This document shows, in pieces, positions 1 through 8,643 of a stretch of 64,000 nt of DNA. Source of the stretch: Paraburkholderia rhynchosiae (lineage in GTDB: Bacteria > Pseudomonadota > Gammaproteobacteria > Burkholderiales > Burkholderiaceae); contig NZ_PNXY01000013.1 in the NCBI RefSeq assembly GCF_002879865.1, positions 124,001 to 188,000 of the forward strand, in the 5' to 3' direction. How positions within the stretch are numbered: position 1 is the stretch's first letter; every line of letters begins with the position of its first letter. Below the pieces are notes generated by a model. It searched no databases. It was not told the DNA's origin and was given only the letters and a program-made list of their open reading frames with translations. The position numbers were made by a program, and so were the translations under genes.

Positions 1-554
1 ACTCCGTGTTCGACCATCTGACTGTGCTGCGCAACGTGATGCTTGGACTGGAGCTTCCGCGAGCGAAGTTCACGGGTCGGCTGTTCGGCGCACAGCGACG
101 TCGAGCGCGCGACGAGGCTGCTGCGATGCTCGAACGCGTGGGTCTTGGCGCCGCCGCAAACAGGTATCCGCAGCAACTCTCCGGTGGTATGCAGCAACGC
201 CTTGCAATTGCTCAGGCGCTGATGATGAAGCCTCGCGTCCTGCTGCTTGATGAGCCGTTCGGCGCGCTCGATCCCGGCATCCGCCGAGACATGCACGAGT
301 TGCTGTCTGACCTGTGGCGCGAATCGAAGCTCACCATCTTTATGGTCACGCATGACCTGAAAGAAGGTTTCACCTTGGGTAGTCGCGTGCTCGTCTTCGA
401 CAAGGCGCGGGTGGACCCGCAAGCGCCCGGAGCGTACGGCGCGCGCATTACCTACAACATTCCGCTCGACCGTAGCCGCGACTCCGTGTCCGCTGTTCAT
501 CTGGCCCAGGCGGCGGTGCAGGGCGCGTCGAGTGTCGAAGCAATTCCGGACTGA
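1..554 (+). CDS. ABC transporter ATP-binding protein (5' end outside window), guanidine/urea carboxylase operon
   Basis: The reading frame is open from the window edge (first full codon at base 3), so the gene starts upstream and its Walker A is not visible. The visible 184 residues carry the ABC signature LSGGMQQRL (about bases 177-203), Walker B LLLDEP (about 241-258), the D-loop and the switch histidine in MVTHD (about 342-356). The type resembles nitrate/taurine/bicarbonate-class importers (SsuB/NrtD). In established urea-carboxylase loci such an importer precedes the two DUF1989 genes. It ends 12 nt before the next gene, so co-transcription is likely. The substrate is inferred from context: guanidine or a related cation rather than urea. 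Confidence 0.85.
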   Translation, partial: SVFDHLTVLRNVMLGLELPRAKFTGRLFGAQRRRARDEAAAMLERVGLGAAANRYPQQLSGGMQQRLAIAQALMMKPRVLLLDEPFGALDPGIRRDMHELLSDLWRESKLTIFMVTHDLKEGFTLGSRVLVFDKARVDPQAPGAYGARITYNIPLDRSRDSVSAVHLAQAAVQGASSVEAIPD

Positions 555-566
555 AGGGAACCCGAT

Positions 567-1271
567 ATGAATTTGCTGCTTGAAGAAACCGTCCCTGGCG
601 GCGGTCATACCTCGCTCATCGTCAAACGCGGACAGTCGCTTCGCATCACGGACCTGCGCGGTGGCGCAAACGTCAGCGTCATGATGGTCAATGCAACGGA
701 AAAGAGCGAGCGGCTCAATCTGCCTGATTCGCTCAAGTGCCAGCACACCGCGAAGCTAACGACGGGTCACTGCCTCTATTCGGACATGGGGCGCGTTCTC
801 GCTGCCATCGTGGCAGACACCTGCGGCTGGCATGACAGCATTGGCGGCGTATCGAACGCTGATGAGGTTTTCGAGCAATACGGCAGCGGTCGCTACCAGG
901 AGTTGCGCAACTCCTTCTATCGCAACGGCACCGACAACCTGCTCGTCGAAATGAGCAAGTGGGGGCTCACCATCTCCGATTTGCTGATGACGCTGAACCT
1001 CTTCAGTCGTATCGACGTTAGCGACGCGGGAACGCTCAGCTTCGTGACGGGCAACTCGAAGGCCGGCGATTACGTTGAGCTATATGCGCCGATGAACACG
1101 CTGGTCGTGCTCACTGCGATCCAGCACCCGCTCGACCCCAACCCGGAATATTCGCCGAAGCCTGTGAAGCTCGAACTGAGCGAGGCTGACCGGGGCGTGG
1201 CCGAAGTGTGTCGGACCGCATGCGATGAGAATGTGCGCGGCTTTATCAACACCGAACGATTCTTCCTCTGA
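567..1271 (+). CDS. DUF1989 protein, urea carboxylase-associated protein 1 (carboxyguanidine deiminase subunit)
   Basis: This 234-residue protein belongs to the DUF1989 family (urea carboxylase-associated protein 1). Residues 83-90, ADTCGWHD, hold the conserved Cys86 and His89, probably metal ligands. The ATG at 567 follows an AAGGGAA ribosome site. Published biochemistry has reassigned the paired DUF1989 proteins next to 'urea carboxylase' as the two subunits (CgdA/CgdB) of carboxyguanidine deiminase, which turns carboxyguanidine into allophanate. The next gene is a paralogue, consistent with a heteromer. I do not assign which subunit is A or B. The family call is firm; the activity is by homology. 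Confidence 0.88.
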   Translation: MNLLLEETVPGGGHTSLIVKRGQSLRITDLRGGANVSVMMVNATEKSERLNLPDSLKCQHTAKLTTGHCLYSDMGRVLAAIVADTCGWHDSIGGVSNADEVFEQYGSGRYQELRNSFYRNGTDNLLVEMSKWGLTISDLLMTLNLFSRIDVSDAGTLSFVTGNSKAGDYVELYAPMNTLVVLTAIQHPLDPNPEYSPKPVKLELSEADRGVAEVCRTACDENVRGFINTERFFL

Positions 1272-1284
1272 GCGGGGACTACTC

Positions 1285-1926
1285 ATGACTAGTACACTTG
1301 TTGTCAGTGACAAACGTCCCGAAACCGCGTCTTTCCGTCAGACCGTCGCGGCTGGCGAACCCTGGCTTCACGAGGTGAAGGCCGGGCGCACATTGCGCAT
1401 TGTCGATCTCGAGGGCAATCAGGCGGTAGACACGCTTTTCTATAGTCTGGCCGATCCTCGCGAGCGTTTCGACCCGCAACGCACGTTGCGACATCAGAAA
1501 AGCCTGTACCTCACAGCCGGTTCCGTTCTGTATTCGAATCGCGGTAACGCGATGTTGACCATCGTTGCAGACACCTGCGGTCGCCACGATACGCTCGGCG
1601 GTGCGTGTGCGCAGGAGAGCAACGCGGTTCGTTATGCGCTTGAAAAGCGCTACATGCACAGCTGCCGCGACAACTTCCTGCGCGCCTGTGCTCATGACGG
1701 TCGCCTCGCTAAACGGGACGTCGGCGCGAACGTCAACTTTTTCATGAACGTGCCGGTGACTGCCGAGGGCGGCCTTACCTTTGAAGACGGTATTTCTGCA
1801 CCCGGCAAATATGTCGAGCTACGCGCGGAGATGGACGTCATCGTGCTGATTTCCAATTGCCCGCAGTTGAATAACCCGTGCAATGCCTACAACCCCACGC
1901 CTGCGGAGCTACTGATATGGGACTGA
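1285..1926 (+). CDS. DUF1989 protein, urea carboxylase-associated protein 2 (carboxyguanidine deiminase partner subunit)
   Basis: The protein has 213 residues from the ATG at 1285; an in-frame ATG at 1225 lies inside the preceding gene and is not preferred. It is paralogous to the preceding protein, with the same core ADTCGRHD at residues 95-102 (Cys98, His101). A purine-rich GAGCGGGG precedes the start. Together with its neighbour it should form the CgdAB deiminase that converts carboxyguanidine to allophanate, linking the carboxylase and the allophanate hydrolase downstream. A 171-nt gap to the carboxylase contains only a small GC-rich 6-bp hairpin (2063-2078) and no gene. Confidence 0.88.
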   Translation: MTSTLVVSDKRPETASFRQTVAAGEPWLHEVKAGRTLRIVDLEGNQAVDTLFYSLADPRERFDPQRTLRHQKSLYLTAGSVLYSNRGNAMLTIVADTCGRHDTLGGACAQESNAVRYALEKRYMHSCRDNFLRACAHDGRLAKRDVGANVNFFMNVPVTAEGGLTFEDGISAPGKYVELRAEMDVIVLISNCPQLNNPCNAYNPTPAELLIWD

Positions 1927-2097
1927 AGCGTATTCGCAGTTATGCCTACTTCCTCTTGCTTGTTCGCTCCGGACGCTGCATGACCTGCACGCGCGAACAA
2001 TTGAATCTCGCAAATCGCTGACGCGACTTCGGCCGTGGACGACCGCGGCTGCAAATTCCCACGGCGGGACGGCCCGCCTTCGAGTTTGGGTTCTCCC

Positions 2098-5000
2098 ATG
2101 TTTGAGAAGATCCTTATCGCCAATCGCGGCGCAATCGCTTGCCGCATCCTCAGAACGTTGCGCGAACTCGATGTAACGGGAGTCTCCGTTTTCTCAGAAG
2201 CCGACAGGGGGAGCCGTCACGTGAGCGAAGCGCCGATTGCGCATGAACTGGGAGACGGCCCCGCAGCAATGACGTACCTCGACTCGACGAAGATCCTTGA
2301 GGTTGCGCGTCGCGAAGGCGTGCAGGCTATCCATCCAGGGTATGGGTTCCTGTCCGAGAACGCGGCTTTCGGCGAGGCATGTGAAGCAGCGGGTATCGCG
2401 TTTATCGGCCCGACGCCCGCGCAGTTGCGAGTATTCGGTCTTAAACATACGGCTCGCGAAATCGCCGGTAATGAGGGCGTGCCGATGCTCAACGGCACCG
2501 GCTTGCTGGAAGACTTGCCCGCAGCGCTCAAGGCAGCCGAAACCATTGGTTATCCGGTGATGTTGAAAAGCACTGCCGGCGGTGGCGGTATCGGCATGCG
2601 AGTGTGTTGGCATGCGGACGAACTCGGTGCGCATTTCGATGCTGTCAAACGCCTGGGCGAAAACAACTTCAGCGATTCGGGCGTGTTCATCGAGAAGTAC
2701 ATCGAAAGGGCCAGGCATCTCGAAGTTCAGATTTTCGGCGACGGAAAAGGAGACGCGATCGCGCTCGGCGTGCGCGACTGCTCGGTACAGCGGCGCAATC
2801 AGAAGGTGCTGGAGGAAACCCCCGCGCCCTGCTTGCCGGAAGGCATAGCCGAAGCGTTGTGCGACGCGGCGCTCAAGCTCGCGAAGGCGGTCGATTATCG
2901 CTCTGCCGGTACGGTCGAGTTCGTGTACGACAGTGCGGCCCAGCAGTTCTACTTCCTGGAAGTGAACACGCGTCTGCAGGTGGAGCATGGTGTGACAGAA
3001 CAGGTCTGGGGTGTCGACCTTGTTCGATGGATGATTGAATTGGCGGCTGGAACACTTGCACCTCTGAGTGAGCTCGCCGCAGGTCTAGCACCGCGCGGCC
3101 ATGCGATTCAGGCTCGACTTTACGCTGAAGATCCGGGCCGCGATTTCATACCGAGTCCGGGCCTTCTGACCGAGGTTGCTTTTCCGCAGGCCGACGGAAG
3201 TGCGCTGCGTATCGATACGTGGATCGAATCCGGTTGCGAGGTGCCGCCGTACTTTGATCCGATGCTCGCAAAGATCATTGCGTGGTCGCCGACGCGCGAA
3301 GAGGCGCGACGCGCGCTGGACGATGCGTTGCAGAGCACACGTATCTTCGGCGTCGAGACAAATCGTGACTACTTGCGTCAGATTCTCCACGACCAGCCGT
3401 TTGCTTCAGGCGAACCATGGACCCGCTGCCTGGAGGGCCTCAAGTATCGAGCGAGCACGGTTGAAGTGCTCAGCGGCGGTACGCAAACCACGGTGCAGGA
3501 TTTTCCCGGTCGACAGGGCTTCTGGGCGGTAGGCATTCCGCCGTCAGGTCCGATGGATGACCGCGCCATGAGGCTCGGCAATCGCCTGCTTGGCAACGCG
3601 CCGCAAGCGGCTGCTCTTGAAATCACCATGAGCGGACCGACGCTGCGATTCAATACCGACGCCGTCATCGCCATCACCGGTGCGGATGTTCCAGTGCTGC
3701 TGGACGACGTCAGGCAACCGCTGAATACCAGCATCTTTGTCCCGGCGGGTTCGGTGCTGGCTCTCGGCGCGATTCGGGGCGCGGGCGCGCGCGCTTATAT
3801 GTGCGTGCGCGGTGGCCTGGACGTTGCGGTGTATCTGGGAAGTCGCAGCACTTTCACGCTGGGTCAGTTTGGTGGGCATGGTGGCCGCGCCATTCGCACG
3901 GGCGACGTGCTTCACCTTTATCCCCTGCAGGATACGCAAGCTGGCGCGTCGCTCGCCGATGTACCGAAGCTGGAGAGCGTTCGCACGATACGCGTGATCT
4001 ACGGTCCGCACGGCGCGCCGGAGTACTTCAGTGCCGGCTACATCGAGCAGTTCCTCGATACGGAGTGGGAGATACATTTCAATTCGAGTCGTACCGGTGT
4101 GCGCCTTATCGGACCGAAGCCAAAGTGGGCGCGCGAAGACGGTGGAGAAGCCGGGCTGCACCCGTCGAACATTCACGACAATCCCTATGCGGTGGGTGCC
4201 GTCGATTTCACTGGCGACATGCCTGTGATTCTCGGGCCCGACGGTCCGAGCCTCGGTGGCTTCGTCTGTCCGGTGACGATTATTGAGGCCGACCTTTGGC
4301 ACATCGGCCAGCTAAAGGCCGGCGACAAGGTTCGTTTCATACCCGTAGAAATCGGGCATGCGCGCGAAGCGGCACGCGAGCGCAACCGCGAGCTGGAGAG
4401 CCTCGAGATTGGGCAATGCGCGCCAATCGGGAGACGCTCGTCGCTGACGTCTCCCATTGTTCTCGACACGGGCTCTGCTGACGAAAGGCTCGCGGCACGC
4501 TTGTCCGGCGACACGCATCTTCTCCTGGAGATTGGTCCGCCGGAACTCGACCTCGTTTCGCGTTTTCGCGGGCATGCACTGATGCAGACACTGGAAGCGA
4601 AAGCGCTGCCGGGCATGATCGACCTCACGCCGGGGATACGTTCGCTTCAGATTCACTATCGGCCAGAGGATGTGTCTCTTACTGAACTGCTTGGCATCGT
4701 AGAACAGGCCTGGGAACGCGTCCTGTTGATGAAAGACCTTCGCGTGCCTTCGCGCGTCGTCCATATTCCTCTTTCATGGGACGACCCCGCGTGCCAACTC
4801 GCGATTGAAAAGTATATGACCACCGTACGCAAAGATGCGCCCTGGTGCCCAAGCAACCTCGAATTCATCCGGCGGATCAACGACCTCGAGTCTATCGATG
4901 CAGTCAAGCGCATCGTCTTCGACGCGAACTATCTCGTGATGGGGCTAGGCGACGTGTACCTGGGCGCACCGGTCGCGACGCCGCTCGATCCGCGTCACCG

Positions 5001-5697
5001 TCTCGTGACCACCAAGTACAACCCGGCGCGCACGTGGACTGCGGAGAATTCGGTGGGCATCGGCGGCGCATATCTCTGCGTGTACGGAATGGAAGGGCCG
5101 GGCGGCTATCAATTCGTGGGCCGCACGCTGCAGATGTGGAATCGCTACCGCAACGTCGCGGACTTCGCCGGGCAGCACTACTTACTGCGCTTCTTTGACC
5201 AGATCCGCTTCTACGAAGTCTCGCCAGAAGAACTGCTGCGCATTCGCGCTGACTTTCCGCTCGGACGCTACCCGCTGCGGATCGAGGAATCGGAGCTTTC
5301 TCTGCCGGACTATCAGGCGTTTGTTGCGAGCGAATCTGCCAGTATCGACGAGTTCCGGTTCCGACAACGGGTCGCGTTCGAAGCCGAGCGTGAGCGCTGG
5401 CGTGAAGCGGGTACATTGGAAGAGGCAATCGAGGCACCCGTGGCCGAAGATGCGCAACTGGCTCCTCTCGAAGATGGCGAGGTGGCAGTGGACAGTGAGA
5501 TTGCCGGCAGCCTCTGGCAGGTGAAGGTAAGGACTGGCGACGTAGTTGCCGCAAATGACGTACTGGTTATCATCGAGTCGATGAAAATGGAGATATCGGT
5601 GTGTGCTCCGTGCGCTGGAACGGTCGGCGAAATCTACGTGGGTCCTGGCTCGCCCGTGCGCGCGGGGCAACGGATCGCAGTCATTGAACGTCACTGA
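2098..5697 (+). CDS. uca: Biotin-dependent guanidine/urea carboxylase
   Basis: The protein has 1199 residues from the ATG at 2098 (MFEKILIANRG, the classic biotin-carboxylase N-terminus); a frame-open GTG at 2035 adds an implausible leader. Domain order: biotin carboxylase/ATP-grasp (about 1-450, glycine-rich ATP loop near 157-167, QVEHGVTEQ), KipA-like AHS2 carboxyltransferase (about 465-780, starting TTVQDFPGRQG), KipI-like AHS1 (about 800-1010), and a C-terminal biotinyl domain with ESMKME, biotinyl-Lys1163. It carboxylates urea or guanidine with ATP and bicarbonate. Length and order match stand-alone urea carboxylase, without the fused allophanate hydrolase of fungi. The flanking DUF1989 pair favours guanidine as the physiological substrate; sequence alone does not settle it. 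Confidence 0.93.
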   Translation: MFEKILIANRGAIACRILRTLRELDVTGVSVFSEADRGSRHVSEAPIAHELGDGPAAMTYLDSTKILEVARREGVQAIHPGYGFLSENAAFGEACEAAGIAFIGPTPAQLRVFGLKHTAREIAGNEGVPMLNGTGLLEDLPAALKAAETIGYPVMLKSTAGGGGIGMRVCWHADELGAHFDAVKRLGENNFSDSGVFIEKYIERARHLEVQIFGDGKGDAIALGVRDCSVQRRNQKVLEETPAPCLPEGIAEALCDAALKLAKAVDYRSAGTVEFVYDSAAQQFYFLEVNTRLQVEHGVTEQVWGVDLVRWMIELAAGTLAPLSELAAGLAPRGHAIQARLYAEDPGRDFIPSPGLLTEVAFPQADGSALRIDTWIESGCEVPPYFDPMLAKIIAWSPTREEARRALDDALQSTRIFGVETNRDYLRQILHDQPFASGEPWTRCLEGLKYRASTVEVLSGGTQTTVQDFPGRQGFWAVGIPPSGPMDDRAMRLGNRLLGNAPQAAALEITMSGPTLRFNTDAVIAITGADVPVLLDDVRQPLNTSIFVPAGSVLALGAIRGAGARAYMCVRGGLDVAVYLGSRSTFTLGQFGGHGGRAIRTGDVLHLYPLQDTQAGASLADVPKLESVRTIRVIYGPHGAPEYFSAGYIEQFLDTEWEIHFNSSRTGVRLIGPKPKWAREDGGEAGLHPSNIHDNPYAVGAVDFTGDMPVILGPDGPSLGGFVCPVTIIEADLWHIGQLKAGDKVRFIPVEIGHAREAARERNRELESLEIGQCAPIGRRSSLTSPIVLDTGSADERLAARLSGDTHLLLEIGPPELDLVSRFRGHALMQTLEAKALPGMIDLTPGIRSLQIHYRPEDVSLTELLGIVEQAWERVLLMKDLRVPSRVVHIPLSWDDPACQLAIEKYMTTVRKDAPWCPSNLEFIRRINDLESIDAVKRIVFDANYLVMGLGDVYLGAPVATPLDPRHRLVTTKYNPARTWTAENSVGIGGAYLCVYGMEGPGGYQFVGRTLQMWNRYRNVADFAGQHYLLRFFDQIRFYEVSPEELLRIRADFPLGRYPLRIEESELSLPDYQAFVASESASIDEFRFRQRVAFEAERERWREAGTLEEAIEAPVAEDAQLAPLEDGEVAVDSEIAGSLWQVKVRTGDVVAANDVLVIIESMKMEISVCAPCAGTVGEIYVGPGSPVRAGQRIAVIERH

Positions 5698-5715
5698 ATA
5701 CGAGGACACACAGCC

Positions 5716-7548
5716 ATGTCGTCATTTGACCTACGCCTTCCGGCACTGCGGAATGCATACCTTGCTGGCACTCTTGCGCCTCATACTCTCGTGAATGAGC
5801 TTCTTGCGAAAGCCGCGGACCTGAATGCAGAGTTCAACCTCTTCATTCATCTTCTGAGCGAAGAAGAAGTCGCGCCGTATCTCGATTGGCTCGCCAGGCA
5901 AGACATTGCCAACCTGCCGCTTTACGGCATTCCATTCGCCATCAAGGACAATATCGACCTCGCCGGTATCCAGACCACGGCTGCGTGCCCAGCTTTCGCG
6001 TACACGCCTTCTGAATCGGCGACGCTGGTCGCGCAACTGATTGCGCTCGGCGCCATACCGCTGGGGAAGACCAATCTCGATCAGTTCGCTACCGGTCTTA
6101 ACGGCACTCGCTCGCCTTATGGAAAGTGCCGCAACAGCGCGCATCCCGACTATCCCTCGGGCGGTTCCAGCGCTGGTTCATCGCTGGCTGTTGCGCTCGG
6201 TGTCGCGAGTTTTGCACTTGGTACTGACACAGCGGGTTCTGGCCGGGTGCCTGCCGGATTGAACAATCTGATCGGACTCAAACCAACGAAAGGTATCTTG
6301 TCCACCGCGGGCGTGGTGCCTGCTTGCCGCACCCTCGATTGCGTGACGTTCTTCACGGCCACAGCGGAAGAAGCGAGTGAGCTTCTCTCGCTGACTGCAC
6401 TGACCGATCCTCGGGATGCATATAGTCGCAAGAATCCGCAGTGGAATTGCGCGCAAGCATTCGGCGCGCCGGCCGCTTTCCGATTCGGCGTTCCTTTGCA
6501 ACTGGAGTTTGCGGGATGCGCGGAGAGTCCGGCGCTGTTCGCCGCGGCTCGCGCGATGCTGGAAGCGGCAGGCGGCGAGGCTGTCGAGATCGATTTCGCG
6601 CCGTTCGTTGAAGCAGCAAATCTTCTTTATCAGGGGCCCTGGGTCGCGGAGCGTTACAGCGTGGCGGGCGAGTTGATGTCGACCAGGCCGGACGCTGTGC
6701 TTCCAGTCATTCGCGATGTGCTCGCCAAGGCGCCGGGCGCAACCGCTGTCGAATTATTCGAGGCGCAATATCGCCTTCAGGCATTGAAAGCCCGTTGCGA
6801 TGCATTGATCGAGACACTCGACTGCGTTCTCACACCGACATATCCGCGCCCTGTGACGCTCGCCGAACTGGAGCAAGATCCAATCGGACCGAACTCGTTG
6901 CTTGGCTATTACACGAACTTCATGAACCTGCTGGACTACGCGGCCGTCGCGACACCAACCGCATTCATGAAGAACGGGCTTCCGTGGGGCGTAACCGTTT
7001 TTGGCCGCGCGTTTACCGACCAGTATCTGTTAGGTATTGCGGACCTTTTGCAACGGACAAGCGGCATCGAATGCGTTGGGGGTAACACAATCGCGCCTTC
7101 TGAGCGACGCCCCGCAACGAACGATCGAATGCTCGTCGCGGTATGCGGCGCGCACATGCAAGGCTTGCCGTTGAATAGCGACATGCTTTCTCGCGGCGCG
7201 CTTTTGCTGCAGTCCACGCATACAGCGCCGCACTACCGACTTGCCGCATTGCCGGCGTCGCCGGATCGCACACGGCGTCCGGGGTTATGGAGAGTGGGCG
7301 ATGGCGGCGTCAAGGTCGAGATCGAAGTGTGGAAGATGCCTGCCTCGGAGTTCGGCTCGTTCATCGCGACGGTTCCATCGCCGCTGGCTCTCGGCAAGAT
7401 CGAACTCGCGGATGGCTCGTGGGTGACCGGTTTCCTGTGCGAACCGTATGGCGTTCAGTCGGGGACCGATATCTCCGAATTCGGTGGATGGCGGGCATGG
7501 CTCGCCCATGAGCGCGGCCTCAACGCTCGAGCGTCGAGTTTGGCTTGA
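5716..7548 (+). CDS. atzF: Allophanate hydrolase
   Basis: The 610-residue amidase-signature enzyme begins at an ATG preceded by GAGGACA, 18 nt after the carboxylase stop. The catalytic triad reads as Lys77 (AIKDNI), cis-Ser151 (GGSSAGSS) and nucleophile Ser175 (TDTAGSGR); the 74- and 24-residue spacing equals that of characterised AtzF (Lys91/Ser165/Ser189). Residues beyond about 460 form the C-terminal domain typical of full-length allophanate hydrolases. It hydrolyses allophanate to ammonia and carbon dioxide and is the last step of the operon. This looks like the operon's final gene, since the next gene is on the opposite strand. Confidence 0.93.
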   Translation: MSSFDLRLPALRNAYLAGTLAPHTLVNELLAKAADLNAEFNLFIHLLSEEEVAPYLDWLARQDIANLPLYGIPFAIKDNIDLAGIQTTAACPAFAYTPSESATLVAQLIALGAIPLGKTNLDQFATGLNGTRSPYGKCRNSAHPDYPSGGSSAGSSLAVALGVASFALGTDTAGSGRVPAGLNNLIGLKPTKGILSTAGVVPACRTLDCVTFFTATAEEASELLSLTALTDPRDAYSRKNPQWNCAQAFGAPAAFRFGVPLQLEFAGCAESPALFAAARAMLEAAGGEAVEIDFAPFVEAANLLYQGPWVAERYSVAGELMSTRPDAVLPVIRDVLAKAPGATAVELFEAQYRLQALKARCDALIETLDCVLTPTYPRPVTLAELEQDPIGPNSLLGYYTNFMNLLDYAAVATPTAFMKNGLPWGVTVFGRAFTDQYLLGIADLLQRTSGIECVGGNTIAPSERRPATNDRMLVAVCGAHMQGLPLNSDMLSRGALLLQSTHTAPHYRLAALPASPDRTRRPGLWRVGDGGVKVEIEVWKMPASEFGSFIATVPSPLALGKIELADGSWVTGFLCEPYGVQSGTDISEFGGWRAWLAHERGLNARASSLA

Positions 7549-7669
7549 GAGCCGTTCGTATCTCCGGGCTCTGATGTGATGGACGCTGCCGCCCTTCGTG
7601 GCGACTTTATACGCGACCGGCAGGAAGACGAATGTCGGGGGGAAAGCTCAAACAGGTTGGGTTCACAAC

Positions 7670-8410
7670 TCAACCCGGTCGCACGCGGCCAGCTTTACCG
7701 TCAGCATCGTTGGGCGCAACTTTCTTGATGTCACTTCCGACCCAACGCTCCTCGGAAGCTTTCAGATGCGATCGCATCGCTGCTTCAGCGGCAAGCGGGT
7801 CTCCTGCTTGCAGGGCATGCAGGACTTTTTCGTGTTCCTCAACGGCAGCCATCCATGTCGCCGTATTTTCGGCGAGTTCGCTAATCCTCGCCCCGATCGG
7901 ATCGCGTCTCGCGTCGAACAGATCGGCCACGTACCGGCTCAACATCGTGTTGCCAGCCGCTTGCGCAATGATGAGGTGGAACTGCCGGTCCGGTTCCAGA
8001 GGAGATTTGCCGGCGGAGGCGAGGCGATGCATCGCCTCCACGCTGCGCTCCAGCCGGTCCAGAGAGGCGGCTGTCAGTCGCGTGCTGGCAAGCACGACGA
8101 GGCCGCCTTCGATCACAGCGCGCGCCTGCATGATTTCCGTCGGGCTTTCGCCTAACACCGCCAGCGATCCTTCGCTTTCGTTTGCGGTGTCGCGCACGTA
8201 GACACCCGAACCCATGCGCGTCTCGACGCTGCCGCCGATTTCCAGGGCGATCAACGCCTCGCGCAGCGACGGGCGCGAAACACCCAGTTGCTGCGACAAA
8301 TCGCGCTCTGCCGGCAGTCTCGACCCCGGAGGGAAATCGCCTCCGTGAATGAGGCCGCGAATCTGGTCGGCGACCAATTGGTAAAGCCGCTTTGGTTCGG
8401 TCTGTTTCAT
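7670..8410 (-). CDS. GntR-family (FadR/FCD subfamily) transcriptional regulator
   Basis: The 246-residue protein has an N-terminal winged helix (about 1-75, containing SRLPAERDLSQQLGVSRPSLREAL) and an all-alpha FCD ligand-binding domain (about 95-225). It is transcribed divergently from the sugar ABC operon beginning at 8644, the usual arrangement for a local repressor relieved by a sugar acid or pathway intermediate. Two near-identical palindromes in the shared intergenic region (8555-8567 and 8599-8611) suit an FCD-type GntR operator. The effector is unknown; L-fuconate or a 2-keto-3-deoxy sugar acid is a guess from context. Confidence 0.9.
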   Translation of the reverse strand: MKQTEPKRLYQLVADQIRGLIHGGDFPPGSRLPAERDLSQQLGVSRPSLREALIALEIGGSVETRMGSGVYVRDTANESEGSLAVLGESPTEIMQARAVIEGGLVVLASTRLTAASLDRLERSVEAMHRLASAGKSPLEPDRQFHLIIAQAAGNTMLSRYVADLFDARRDPIGARISELAENTATWMAAVEEHEKVLHALQAGDPLAAEAAMRSHLKASEERWVGSDIKKVAPNDADGKAGRVRPG

Positions 8411-8554
8411 CTTGTTGCCGGAAGGAAAAGTGGCCCGATCGTCTGACCGAGCCCGCGATCAAGTCTACCACGCCGACTGGCGGGGTTTTCCGCATCGTTT
8501 TCCATGGAGGATACGGGTTTGTACTGGGTAAGGCCAATGAAAACAACGCATAAA

Positions 8555-8567
8555 TTGGCTTGACCAG
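8555..8567. promoter_or_regulatory. Putative GntR operator O1
   Basis: TTGGCTTGACCAG is an imperfect palindrome of the TTGG-N5-CCAA kind and overlaps the -35 element of the sugar-operon promoter. It shares 11 of 13 bases with the second site 44 bp downstream. This is a sequence observation; binding by the adjacent GntR protein is inferred. Confidence 0.5.
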
Positions 8568-8588
8568 ATGCGCGATTTATTCTCTAAT
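8560..8588 (+). promoter_or_regulatory. Putative sigma70 promoter of the fucose-like sugar operon
   Basis: A -35 element TTGACC (8560-8565) and a -10 element TCTAAT (8583-8588) are separated by exactly 17 nt. Transcription would start near 8595, about 50 nt before the GTG start at 8644. Operator-like palindromes cover the -35 element and the initial transcribed region, an arrangement that suits repression. Confidence 0.5.
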
Positions 8589-8598
8589 CTGCGTCAGA

Positions 8599-8611
8599 TT
8601 GGCCTGACCAA
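8599..8611. promoter_or_regulatory. Putative GntR operator O2
   Basis: TTGGCCTGACCAA is a palindrome with perfect TTGG/CCAA arms. It lies 44 bp (about four helical turns) downstream of the similar site at 8555 and just past the predicted start of transcription. The periodic spacing would put two dimers on one DNA face. Confidence 0.5.
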
Positions 8612-8643
8612 CACAAGCGCCGCATACAAGAAAGGAGACACGC

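Noticed and set aside
2063..2078. GGCGGG-ACGG-CCCGCC hairpin before the carboxylase as a riboswitch or attenuator
   Set aside because: Too small, without T-run or conserved riboswitch sequence; the expected guanidine riboswitch should be upstream of the operon.
2194..2988. Long antisense open frame inside the carboxylase gene
   Set aside because: GC-rich third positions keep antisense frames open; the sense gene is clearly conserved and the antisense protein resembles nothing.
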